DNA from: Actinoplanes solisilvae
Lineage (GTDB): Bacteria; Actinomycetota; Actinomycetes; Mycobacteriales; Micromonosporaceae
Assembly: GCF_003999975.1 (NCBI RefSeq)
Contig: NZ_RJAC01000015.1
Location: forward strand, 1 to 64,000
Reading direction: 5' to 3'
DNA length: 64,000 nucleotides
Shown here: piece by piece, positions 16,847 through 24,298 of the stretch
How the letters are laid out: the number at the start of each line of letters is the position of its first letter
Position numbering within the stretch: the stretch's first letter is position 1
Translations under genes and position numbers: made by a program
Notes under the pieces: generated by a model
Database searches by the model: none
What the model was told of the DNA's origin: nothing
Seen by the model: the letters and a program-made list of their open reading frames with translations, nothing else

Positions 16847-17336
16847 CGACGTTCTCCTGTCCGTGGGACGAGGGCGGATCGGACGGGCGTACGGCCGGAC
16901 GGTCGGAAAGGCCGGCCCGCGGCGCTTCGGGAAGGGGCGGGATAACGGGAGGGGGATACATCCGAGGTGGACAGGAGAGACAGCATGATGGACCTCCGAG
17001 TCAGGCCGCATATGCACCACCAAGGGCTCTGACGTCGTCGTCGATCGGCGAGAGAACACCGTCCGCAGCCAGGTCACCGCTTCAATGTCGACTCTCCGCG
17101 AACCCTCACCCCTGAATATCCACGTCTATGCACAACGCCGCAAGCCTGATCCGCTGACGTGAATGCGATTCCTGGCTTGTTCACGATGAGTCAGCGGTGG
17201 TGTCCGTATACTGCACGGTGTGGTTGCATGGGGTTATGCACTGCACCGAGTGGCGGCCGAACCACTATTCGCTGACGCTGCATAACGACTTGACATCCCG
17301 CCGCCGTGAGTTTCAGATGCTGCACCTGGCGGGCGG
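16847..17336. other. 490-bp region without a convincing protein gene
   Basis: It separates the divergently oriented small membrane protein gene and the small-protein/XRE triad. It is less GC-rich toward the right end and contains a good -10 hexamer TATACT near 17206, a TTGACA hexamer at 17290-17295, and inverted TGGTT/AACCA halves near 17220-17272. A 15-codon reading frame with a good ribosome binding site lies at 16985-17032. No RNA family is recognised. Confidence 0.5.
16985..17032 (+). CDS. Possible 15-residue leader peptide
   Basis: ATG ATG then 13 sense codons encode MMDLRVRPHMHHQGL and stop. AGGAG is 7 nt upstream, a better Shine-Dalgarno sequence than most genes here have. The peptide is rich in His, Met and Arg. 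No attenuator hairpin was recognised behind it and the next gene starts 300 bp later, so this may be chance. Confidence 0.25.
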   Translation: MMDLRVRPHMHHQGL

Positions 17337-17342
17337 TAATGT
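17337..17342 (+). promoter_or_regulatory. -10 box of the first small-protein gene
   Basis: TAATGT is 6 nt before the GTG at 17349, consistent with a leaderless mRNA. A TTGACA at 17290-17295 is too far upstream to pair with it and may belong to a second promoter. Confidence 0.45.
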
Positions 17343-17348
17343 CCGGTC

Positions 17349-17582
17349 GTGACAAATCAACCGTTAACGGTCGTTCAGAATGCATCGCCGCAGCTGACCA
17401 TCGTTACCTCGCTCTGTGGCAGCGGTACCTGCCCGACCGTCTACAAAACCGATCGGGACACGTACCTGGTGCAGGGCTATACAGTGACGGCCCGGGACGC
17501 GGGCCTCGATCTCCCCGCGGGCGAGCAGCTCGTCGAGATCCCGGCCGAGATTTTCGCCCAGGCGATGAAAGCGATCAACTGA
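17349..17582 (+). CDS. Small protein with CGxGTCPT motif (paralogue 1), XRE-associated
   Basis: 77 residues of unknown function. It shares a distinctive layout with the protein at 18543-18785: CGSGTCPTVYKTDR, then a VQGY motif, a spacer with AG, then P-x-GE-x-LVEIP-x-E and an amphipathic end. The pair flank an XRE-DUF5753 regulator gene. In actinobacteria such regulators (BldB/WhiJ-like systems) usually sit next to a small DUF397 protein. These proteins occupy the same position and have a similar size but do not show the DUF397 WRKSSYS motif. I infer a regulatory partner or antagonist of the XRE protein. The GTG start has TAATGT 6 nt upstream. Confidence 0.75.
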   Translation: MTNQPLTVVQNASPQLTIVTSLCGSGTCPTVYKTDRDTYLVQGYTVTARDAGLDLPAGEQLVEIPAEIFAQAMKAIN

Positions 17583-17616
17583 CCACATACGACGCACGCG
17601 AAGGGGGCGGGACAGC

Positions 17617-18501
17617 GTGAGCGACTCGCCCACCTTCACGAACGGCGGTGACGAGCCCGTCGGCGCGACCCTGGCCCGTTGGCGCAAGCGCAGGAAGATC
17701 TCCGGCCAGTCGCTCGGCGAACAGGTCGGCATGAGCCAGGCCAAGATCTCCCGGCTCGAGACCGGCGTCTCCGACCCCGACCCGCACGACGTCCGCCTCA
17801 TCGCCGAAGGCCTGGAACTGCCGGCCGACGAGGTCGACCGCCTGGTCACGCTGGCCGAGCGCTCGGGTGACCAACTCACCGACTGGCACTCGACCGAGCC
17901 CAACCTGCTCAATCAGCAGCAGTTCGTACGCCAGCTCGAGGCGCCCGCCCGCGAGGTCCGCGTCTTCCAGCCCGCCGTGGTCGCGGGCCTGTTGCAGACC
18001 AGCGAATATGCCCGCGCCGTCCTCAGCGCCTATCGCACCGAGCTGGCCGACGACCTGATCGCCGACTCGGCGCGGGCCGTGACCGAGGCCGTGACCGCCC
18101 GCATGCGGCGCAGCGAGGTGCTCGACGACCCCGACCGGCAGTTCACGATCGTGCTGACCGAGAGCTCGATCAGTAACCAGATGTGCCCGCCGGCCGAGAT
18201 GCTCGCCCAGATCACCCGCCTCCGCGAGGTCGCCCGGCAGTCCAACGTGGGCCTGCAGATCGTCCCCGACACTGCGAGATGGCCGTTCCCCCCGCTGCAC
18301 GGCTTCGAGCTGATGGGCGACCGGCACGTCATGGTCGACCTCATGAACGGCAGCATCGTCTCCCGGGGCGGCCGCCGCACGGTCCGGCAATACCGGCGGG
18401 TCTTCGACGCGATCGAGCTCATCGCGGTGTCCGAGATCGACACCATTCTGGACAGGCACGAGCGGACCTACATCCAGATGCTGTCCGAGGCCGTTGTGTA
18501 A
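17617..18501 (+). CDS. XRE-family regulator with DUF5753 domain
   Basis: 294 residues. The N-terminal helix-turn-helix (GATLARWRKRRKISGQSLGE and QVGMSQAKISRLETG, residues about 16-51) is followed by the DUF5753 (Scr1-type) domain, with FQPAVVAGLLQTSEYARAVL, FTIVLTESSI and VGLQIVPDTARWPFPPLHGF. This architecture is abundant in Streptomyces and relatives, where members control development or antibiotic production and pair with small DUF397-type proteins. Here the gene is bracketed by two paralogous small proteins of another type; the upstream one ends 34 bp before this start. It begins at a GTG preceded by GGGGG. Confidence 0.93.
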   Translation: MSDSPTFTNGGDEPVGATLARWRKRRKISGQSLGEQVGMSQAKISRLETGVSDPDPHDVRLIAEGLELPADEVDRLVTLAERSGDQLTDWHSTEPNLLNQQQFVRQLEAPAREVRVFQPAVVAGLLQTSEYARAVLSAYRTELADDLIADSARAVTEAVTARMRRSEVLDDPDRQFTIVLTESSISNQMCPPAEMLAQITRLREVARQSNVGLQIVPDTARWPFPPLHGFELMGDRHVMVDLMNGSIVSRGGRRTVRQYRRVFDAIELIAVSEIDTILDRHERTYIQMLSEAVV

Positions 18502-18505
18502 CCAG

Positions 18506-18535
18506 TTGTTACGAAACGGAATCTCTCCGTACCGT
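18506..18535 (+). promoter_or_regulatory. Promoter of the second small-protein gene
   Basis: TTGTTA (18506-18511) and TACCGT (18530-18535) are separated by 18 nt, and the -10 box is 7 nt before the ATG at 18543. The promoter lies just behind the XRE stop codon, so the second small protein can be expressed separately. Confidence 0.5.
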
Positions 18536-18542
18536 TGGTGTC

Positions 18543-18785
18543 ATGACGACACATGAGGATCAAGTCGCCACGACCGAGGACGTCCGACTGACCCGCCTCG
18601 CGGGCCAGTGCGGGGCGGGGACCTGCCCGACTATCTATCGCACCGACCGCGCGACCATCGTGGTGCAGGGCTACGTGGTGAAAGACGACAGTGCCGGAGT
18701 GAAGGTGCCCGACGGCGAGCGCCTCGTCGAGATTCCCGTCGAGGTGTTGCTGGCCGCCGCCGACAAGATCCGTGAGCAGGGCTGA
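18543..18785 (+). CDS. Small protein with CGxGTCPT motif (paralogue 2), XRE-associated
   Basis: 80 residues. It aligns with the protein at 17349-17582 through CGAGTCPTIYRTDR, VVQGYVV, an AG-containing spacer and GERLVEIPVEVLLAA. Conserved positions are the Cys-Gly-x-Gly-Thr-Cys-Pro-Thr block, TDR, VQGY and LVEIP. The two cysteines four residues apart could bind metal or form a disulfide. No family name is known to me. It follows the XRE-DUF5753 gene by 41 bp and has its own -35/-10 pair with a leaderless spacing. Confidence 0.8.
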   Translation: MTTHEDQVATTEDVRLTRLAGQCGAGTCPTIYRTDRATIVVQGYVVKDDSAGVKVPDGERLVEIPVEVLLAAADKIREQG

Positions 18786-18820
18786 GAAAAGACCTGCTCA
18801 GCGGGCCTGAGACAGCGTCG

Positions 18821-19015
18821 TCACCAGGCGAAACGGCCCTTCTTCTTGGGGCGGCGGAAGCCCTGCAGGGTGTCCGCCCCCTGCCGCAGCAGGCGGGTGC
18901 CGCGACTCGGACCGCGCTTGGCCTCGAGCTTCTCACTCAGTTTGCGGGCGCCGGCCGCGGCGAGCGGGACGGCGATGGCCATGATTGCGAAGCGCTTCAC
19001 AAGGTTGAACAGCAT
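18821..19015 (-). CDS. Small basic membrane-anchored protein, conserved hypothetical
   Basis: 64 residues: an N-terminal hydrophobic helix (LVKRFAIMAIAVPLAAAGAR) and a strongly basic tail (KLSEKLEAKRGPSRGTRLLR to PKKKGRFAW). It lies downstream of glnE on the opposite side of a 19-bp gap and reads in the same direction, so it may be the last cistron of that operon. No clear ribosome binding site is seen before the ATG. Function unknown. Confidence 0.65.
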   Translation of the reverse strand: MLFNLVKRFAIMAIAVPLAAAGARKLSEKLEAKRGPSRGTRLLRQGADTLQGFRRPKKKGRFAW

Positions 19016-19034
19016 GGCGCGTATGTACCCAAAG

Positions 19035-22028
19035 TTACGACTCCAGAACCCGTTCCATCGCCGCGCGGGAACGGCGGGTCAGACGCAGGTAGCGGTCGAC
19101 GAACTCGCCCGGGTCGCCGCCGCCGAGAATCTGGACGGTCCCCGCGAGTTCGACGCCGTGGCGGGGCAGTTGATCGGTCGGGCGGCCGCGCACCAGGGTC
19201 AGCGCGTTGCGCACCTCGGCGGCCAGGGTCCAGCCGGCTGTCATCGCGTCGGCGTCGGCCTTGTCCACCAGTGATGCTTCGACCGCGGCGTCCAGGGCGG
19301 CCAGCGTGCGGGTGCGGCGCAGCGACGGTACGGCGTACGCGTGCCGCAGTTGCAGCAGCTGGATGGCCCACTCCACGTCGGACAGCCCGCCCCGCCCCAG
19401 CTTGGTGTGGGTCTGCGGGTCGGCGTTTCGGGGCAGGCGCTCCACCTCGACGCGGGCCTTGATGCGCCGGATCTCGACGACCTGCTCGCGGGTCAGGCCG
19501 CCCTCGGGATAGCGGATCTTGTCGGCCATCCGCTCGAAATCGCGGCCCAGGTCTTCGTCGCCGCAGACGAACCGGGCCCGTAGCAGGGCCTGCGCCTCCC
19601 AGACGCGTGACCAGCGGGCGTAGTACTGCTGGTACGCGGCGAGGCTGCGTACCAGCGGGCCCTGCCGCCCCTCGGGGCGCAGGTCGGCGTCGATGCCCAG
19701 TTCGGGGTCGGGCGCGGGGGCGGTCAGAGCGCGGCGCAACTCCTCGGCGACCGAGCGGGCGGCCGCGCTGAGGTCGGAACTGTCGGGACCGCCGTAGACG
19801 AACAGCACGTCGGCGTCGGACGGGTAGCTCATCTCGTAGCCGCCGAGCCGTCCCATGCCGATGATCGCGAAGCGCAGGCCGTCGTGCCGGTGCACGCGGC
19901 GGGCCACGGTGAGGGCGGCGTTCAGGGTCGCGTCGGTGACGTCGGACAGGGCGATGCCGATCGCATTGACGTCGACCGGCTGGGCCGGGGCCAGCTCGCC
20001 GGCCTCGCTGAGCACGTCGGCGCAGGCGAGGCGGAACAGCTCGCGGCGGCGGCGGGCGCGGACGGCCGCGATCGCCTTCACGGGGTCGTCGGCGTAGCGG
20101 TCGGCGGCGGCCGCGAAGCCGTCGATCAGCGACTCGCGCGAGCGGGGCTGCAGTTCGGCGTCGTCGGCCAGCAGGCGCAGCGCCTCGGGGTCGCGGGTCA
20201 GCAGGTCGGTGGCGTAGCGGGAGAGGCTGAGCACGCGAGCCAGCCGGCGGGCGACCGGGCCGCCGTCACGCAGCAGTCGCAGGTACCACGGTGTGCTGCC
20301 GAGCTTGTCGGACACGTGGCGATAGTTGAGCAGGCCACGATCGGGTTCGGGCGCGTCGGCGAACTCCTGCAGCAGCATCGGCAGCAGGGTGCGCTGGATC
20401 GCCGAGGTGCGGGTGACGCCGCCGGTGAGGGCCTGCAGGTGGCGCAGCGCGCCCGACGGGTCGGCGAAGCCGAGCACCTCGAGACGGCGCCCGGCCGACT
20501 CGGGGGTCATGCGCAGCGCCTCGGCCGGCACCCGGGCCACGGCCTCGAGCAGCGGTTGGTAGAGCAGCTTGACGTGCAGGCGGCGCACCTGGGCGGCGTG
20601 ACCCACCCAGTCGGAGCGGAACGCTTCGACCGCGTCGCGGCCGGGCATGGCCGTGTAGCCGAGCGCGGCGGCCAGCCAGCGCACTCCGCCGGGGTCGTCG
20701 GGCACGGTGTGCGTACGCCGGAGCTGTTGAAGCTGGAGCCGGTGCTCGACGCCGCGCAGGAACCGGTAGCCCCGCAGCAGCGTCTCGCCGTCGTCGCGGC
20801 CCACGTAGCCGCCCGTGACCAGTGCCCGCAGCGCCGGGATGGTGCCGGGCTGGCGCAGCGTCTCGTCGACCCGGCCGTGCACGAGCTGCAGCAGCTGCAC
20901 GGCGAACTCGATGTCGCGCAGCCCGCCGGGACCGCGCTTGATCTCGCGATCGACCTCGTGGGACGGCACGTTCGCGATGATCTTGCGGCGCATGTCGCGG
21001 ACGTCGGGGACCGCCTCGGGTCGCTCGGCCGCGTGCCACACCAGCGGAGCCAGGTCGTCGATCCAGCGCCGGCCCAGCGCCAGGTCGCCGGCGGCCGGAC
21101 GGGCCTTGAGCAGCGCCTGGAACTCCCAGGTGCGCGCCCAGCGGCGATAGTAGGCCTGGTGGCTGGCGAGGGTGCGGACCAGCGGGCCACGGCTGCCCTC
21201 GGGCCGCAGCGCGGCGTCGACCGGCCAGGCGACCATGCCGCAGATCTCGATGAGGCGGGCGGCGACGATCGTGCCGGTGCTCAGGTCTTCATCACTGTCG
21301 GCGACGAAGATGACATCCACGTCGGACACATAGTTGAGCTCGTTTCCCCCGCACTTACCCATCGCCACGACAGCCAGGCTCGGCTCCGCGGTTCCCTGGG
21401 GCAGACCCGCGACAGCGATGGCGTACGCCGCCCCGAGCGTCTCGTCGGCCAGCCGGGACAACGCGATCATCGTGGGCTCGAGCCCCCGGCCCCCGGTGAG
21501 ATCGGCGGCGGCGATGCGCAGCAGGGCGACGCGATAGGCCCGGCGCAACGCGGGCACGGTGAACTCTTCGGGCTCGAGGTGCCCCTCGGCGTTGGGCGGC
21601 AGCCCGGTGTGGCCGGTGGCAAGTTCGCGCCAGTCATCGACGTTGGCCACCAGGTGGTCACCGAGCGCCGACGACGCCCCCAGCACGGCGATGAGGCGCC
21701 GGCGCAGCCCCGGATCGTCGCCCAGCGCGCCGATCAGCTCTTCGGATGCCTCGTTGGCCGGGATCTCGCCGCCCGGCCCGGTGACCCGCCCGCCGTTGCC
21801 ACGCGCGGCGGCCCGCGCGGCCGCCTCGACCAGCCGGTGAAGCTGGCGCAAGGCCAGATTGGGGTCGGCCGCGCGCGACAGCGACGTGAGCAGCTCGGCG
21901 GCGTCGGGATTGTTCGGGGCCTGCGACTCGGCGTCCCACAACCGCAGGCCGGTCGGCCCGAGCAGGTCGGACGCGCGGGCGCCGTTGTCGGCGAAGCCGT
22001 AGCGGGCGAGCCGGCTGGGCCTGGTCAC
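19035..22028 (-). CDS. glnE: Bifunctional glutamine synthetase adenylyltransferase/adenylyl-removing enzyme
   Basis: A 997-residue GlnE, the usual actinobacterial length. It adenylylates and deadenylylates glutamine synthetase in response to nitrogen status. Both nucleotidyltransferase halves are present. The N-terminal half has GKCGGNELNYVSDVDVIFV and the C-terminal half GMGRLGGYEMSYPSDADVLF, each with the metal-binding S-D-x-D. The conserved RPEGSRGPLVR and RPEGRQGPLVRSLAAY segments repeat in the two halves, as do GGLRDIEFAVQLLQLVHGR and GGLSDVEWAIQLLQLRHAY. The GTG at 22028 lies 2 nt after the upstream amidotransferase stop, so the genes are translationally coupled. glnA2 follows 2.3 kb away, as in mycobacteria. 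Confidence 0.96.
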   Translation of the reverse strand: MTRPSRLARYGFADNGARASDLLGPTGLRLWDAESQAPNNPDAAELLTSLSRAADPNLALRQLHRLVEAAARAAARGNGGRVTGPGGEIPANEASEELIGALGDDPGLRRRLIAVLGASSALGDHLVANVDDWRELATGHTGLPPNAEGHLEPEEFTVPALRRAYRVALLRIAAADLTGGRGLEPTMIALSRLADETLGAAYAIAVAGLPQGTAEPSLAVVAMGKCGGNELNYVSDVDVIFVADSDEDLSTGTIVAARLIEICGMVAWPVDAALRPEGSRGPLVRTLASHQAYYRRWARTWEFQALLKARPAAGDLALGRRWIDDLAPLVWHAAERPEAVPDVRDMRRKIIANVPSHEVDREIKRGPGGLRDIEFAVQLLQLVHGRVDETLRQPGTIPALRALVTGGYVGRDDGETLLRGYRFLRGVEHRLQLQQLRRTHTVPDDPGGVRWLAAALGYTAMPGRDAVEAFRSDWVGHAAQVRRLHVKLLYQPLLEAVARVPAEALRMTPESAGRRLEVLGFADPSGALRHLQALTGGVTRTSAIQRTLLPMLLQEFADAPEPDRGLLNYRHVSDKLGSTPWYLRLLRDGGPVARRLARVLSLSRYATDLLTRDPEALRLLADDAELQPRSRESLIDGFAAAADRYADDPVKAIAAVRARRRRELFRLACADVLSEAGELAPAQPVDVNAIGIALSDVTDATLNAALTVARRVHRHDGLRFAIIGMGRLGGYEMSYPSDADVLFVYGGPDSSDLSAAARSVAEELRRALTAPAPDPELGIDADLRPEGRQGPLVRSLAAYQQYYARWSRVWEAQALLRARFVCGDEDLGRDFERMADKIRYPEGGLTREQVVEIRRIKARVEVERLPRNADPQTHTKLGRGGLSDVEWAIQLLQLRHAYAVPSLRRTRTLAALDAAVEASLVDKADADAMTAGWTLAAEVRNALTLVRGRPTDQLPRHGVELAGTVQILGGGDPGEFVDRYLRLTRRSRAAMERVLES

Positions 22029-22030
22029 CG

Positions 22031-22801
22031 TCAGTGCCCCAGCAGCGGGAGGGTGCGGGGGATGTCGGAGTCGGGCAGGGTGCCGAGGGCGAGCGAGGCG
22101 AAGCGGGCGGCGAACGGCTGCCACACCTCTTCGACGTCGGCCAGCACCTCGGTGGTGGCGTAGACGACGGCCTCGGGGTCGTAGCCGAGCTCGTCCAGCG
22201 TGGCCCGGTCGTCGGCGGCCCACCGCTCGATCATGTCGGCGTCGCACTCGATGTGGAACTGCAGACCCCAGGCCCGGTCGCCGAGCCGGAAGGCCTGATG
22301 CGGGTAGCGGCTGGACGCGGCGAGCAGAACTGCGGTGAGCGGCAGCTCGGTGATCTCGTCGCGGTGCCACTGGATGACGTCGGGCAGCAGCGGGACCCAT
22401 TTGAACAGTGGGTCGCGGTCGGCCTTGTCGCGCTTGCCGACCAGCCCCGGGCCGATCTCGGGCCCGCTCGTGCCGCGCTCGACGAGCCCGCCGTGCGCGC
22501 CGGCCAGCAACTGCGCGCCGAGGCAGACGGCGAGGGTCGGCACGCGGTGGCGCACGGCCTTGCGCAGCAACCCCTCCAGCGCCGGGAACCAGGGCGCACC
22601 CGGCACCCCGTCGGGGTCGGCGTACGCGTTCTGGTCGCCGCCCATCACGACGAGCGCGAGGTAGCCGTCGAGGTTCTCGGGCAGCTCGTCGCCGGCGTGC
22701 GGCCGCAGCACGGTCAGTTCCAGCCCGGCCTCGGTCAGCCAGTCCCCCAGCCGCCGGGGGTCGTCGGTCGGATCGTTCTCGATGACAAGTGCAGTCGCCA
22801 C
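22031..22801 (-). CDS. Class I glutamine amidotransferase-like protein
   Basis: 256 residues of the type 1 glutamine amidotransferase (GuaA-like) family. The nucleophile motif is TLAVCLGAQLLAGAHGG, the catalytic His/Glu region is WGLQFHIECDADMIERW, and the oxyanion-side motif is LVVMGGDQNAYAD. It could hydrolyse glutamine or a gamma-glutamyl compound; no synthetase partner domain is present. Its coupling to glnE (2-nt gap) suggests a link to glutamine homeostasis, for example gamma-glutamyl polyamine or glutamine breakdown, which is inference. I chose the second of two GTGs because TAACCT lies 7 nt before it, matching the leaderless pattern of the divergent gene. Confidence 0.88.
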   Translation of the reverse strand: MATALVIENDPTDDPRRLGDWLTEAGLELTVLRPHAGDELPENLDGYLALVVMGGDQNAYADPDGVPGAPWFPALEGLLRKAVRHRVPTLAVCLGAQLLAGAHGGLVERGTSGPEIGPGLVGKRDKADRDPLFKWVPLLPDVIQWHRDEITELPLTAVLLAASSRYPHQAFRLGDRAWGLQFHIECDADMIERWAADDRATLDELGYDPEAVVYATTEVLADVEEVWQPFAARFASLALGTLPDSDIPRTLPLLGH

Positions 22802-22808
22802 GCCCACG

Positions 22809-22831
22809 AGGTTATCCCGTCGCTTTACCCT
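22809..22831. promoter_or_regulatory. Divergent leaderless promoters of the amidotransferase-glnE and EamA genes
   Basis: TAACCT on the minus strand (22814-22809) is 7 nt from the GTG at 22801. TACCCT on the plus strand (22826-22831) is 7 nt from the ATG at 22839. Only 37 bp separate the two start codons. Confidence 0.55.
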
Positions 22832-22838
22832 GCACCGC

Positions 22839-23663
22839 ATGTCCGGTGCGCCCCTCCTGGTGTTGGTCTCCGTCGCGTCCATCCAGTTCGGCTCGGCCGT
22901 CGGGCGCACGCTCTTCGACGACCTCGGCGCGACCGGGGTGGTGCTGCTGCGCGTCTCGCTCGCCGCGCTGGTGCTGGCCGTGGTGACCCGCCCCCGGCTG
23001 CGGGAATGGTCGCGGGCGGCGTGGCGGGCGGCGGCGATGCTCGGAGTGTCGGTGGCCGGACTGAACCTGTTGACCGCGCTGGCGATGCGCACGATTCCGC
23101 TCGGCGTGGTCGTCACCGTGTCGTTCCTCGGTCCGCTCACCGTGTCGCTCGTGCAGACGCGGCGGCTGCTCGACCTGCTCTGGGCGTTGCTGGCCGGGGC
23201 CGGGGTCGCGCTGCTGTGGTGGAATCCGGGCGCGTCCCTGCCGCCGGGCGGGCTGCTGCTGGCCGCGCTGGCCGGGGTGTGCGGGGCGGGCTACATCGTG
23301 CTCACCGCGCGGATCGGCAACCTGGTGCCGGGCGTGGGCGGGCTGCCCGTCTCGCTGACGGTCGCGGCCCTGGTCGCCTTCCCGTTCGGCGTCACCGGGG
23401 CGAGCGCCGTGATCGAGCGCCCGGCCCTCTTGATCGGCGCGGCTTCGGTGGCCCTGCTGCAGACCGTTTTCCCGTACGTCCTGGAGCTGCTGGCGCTGCG
23501 CCGAATTCCGACCCGGGTCTTCGGCGTCCTCGCGAGCCTGAACCCGGCCGCCGCCGCGATAGCCGGCCTGATCGTACTGGGTCAGCGTCTGGGGACGGCC
23601 CAACTGGTCGCGCTGGCGCTGGTGACGCTGGCGAGCGCCGGGGTGACCGCCCGGCTCCGGTAG
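22839..23663 (+). CDS. EamA/RhtA-type transporter (DMT superfamily)
   Basis: 274 residues with about ten hydrophobic segments in two EamA repeats. The first runs SVASIQFGSAVGRTLFDDLG to LVQTRRLLDLLWALLAGAGV, the second GVCGAGYIVLTARIGNLVPG to FGVLASLNPAAAAIAGLIVL. The pattern fits RhtA-like exporters of threonine, homoserine or other amino acids and metabolites. The ATG at 22839 is chosen for the -10 box 7 nt upstream; an upstream in-frame ATG at 22782 would overlap the divergent gene. The substrate cannot be inferred. Confidence 0.9.
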   Translation: MSGAPLLVLVSVASIQFGSAVGRTLFDDLGATGVVLLRVSLAALVLAVVTRPRLREWSRAAWRAAAMLGVSVAGLNLLTALAMRTIPLGVVVTVSFLGPLTVSLVQTRRLLDLLWALLAGAGVALLWWNPGASLPPGGLLLAALAGVCGAGYIVLTARIGNLVPGVGGLPVSLTVAALVAFPFGVTGASAVIERPALLIGAASVALLQTVFPYVLELLALRRIPTRVFGVLASLNPAAAAIAGLIVLGQRLGTAQLVALALVTLASAGVTARLR

Positions 23664-23813
23664 CAACGGGTTCCGGGCGCGACCACGCACGCAGGTCGCC
23701 GTGGTGGGGTGGGCGTTCTGGGCGCGCCAGCGCCCTGCTCACCCCGCCACGGCCCTCGGCGTGAGCGACGGTCCGTCACCCACTACCCCGCTACGACATC
23801 CAGCTCTTGATCT

Positions 23814-24239
23814 TTAAGAGATGCAGGCACACACGATGAGGGCGGCGCCGAAGTGCGAGGCCGAGCTGACCCATGCGCCGCCGTGGCGTTCCGGGGTGCA
23901 GATGACCTCGCCGAGTTTGCCCGGGGTCATCCAGTCGAGGACCAGGAACGCCAGGCCCATGATGGCGATGCCGATGAGCCCGAAGATGACCGTCGACGCC
24001 AGCCCCTGGCCGAACGAGTCGAAGCTCGTGAAGATCGCGGTGAACACGATCGCGGCGATGCCGAGCTGGTTGGAGGCCAGCAGCAGCGACGCGTTCGGGT
24101 TGCGTTCGATCCAGATCAGGTCGCGCAGTTTTCCCGGTGTGAGCAGGTCGATGAGCACATAGCCGACGGCCATCAATCCGATGCCGACGATTCCGAAGAC
24201 GATGCTGCGCCCAGCACCCTCGAGCAGATCTTGAAGCAC
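23814..24239 (-). CDS. DUF350 family membrane protein
   Basis: 141 residues with four hydrophobic helices in two DUF350 repeats. Each repeat has GxIGIxxMxxxxxxxDxxTPGKL (first with VGIGLMAVGYVLIDLLTPGK, second with IGIAIMGLAFLVLDWMTPGK). The function of DUF350 is not settled; it is often near stress or glutathionylspermidine-like genes. The GTG at 24239 has AAGGGAG 5 nt upstream; an earlier GTG at 24245 would overlap that ribosome binding site. It is 59 bp downstream of glnA2 on the same strand. Confidence 0.85.
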   Translation of the reverse strand: MLQDLLEGAGRSIVFGIVGIGLMAVGYVLIDLLTPGKLRDLIWIERNPNASLLLASNQLGIAAIVFTAIFTSFDSFGQGLASTVIFGLIGIAIMGLAFLVLDWMTPGKLGEVICTPERHGGAWVSSASHFGAALIVCACIS

Positions 24240-24298
24240 GGCCACTCCCTTGTCGCGCGACGTCAGGAGTGACCGTACAAGAAAGGATCTACATGTGG

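Noticed and set aside
19884..22163. A plus-strand open frame of 759 codons opposite glnE
   Set aside because: It is an antisense shadow; glnE is complete and motif-rich on the minus strand.
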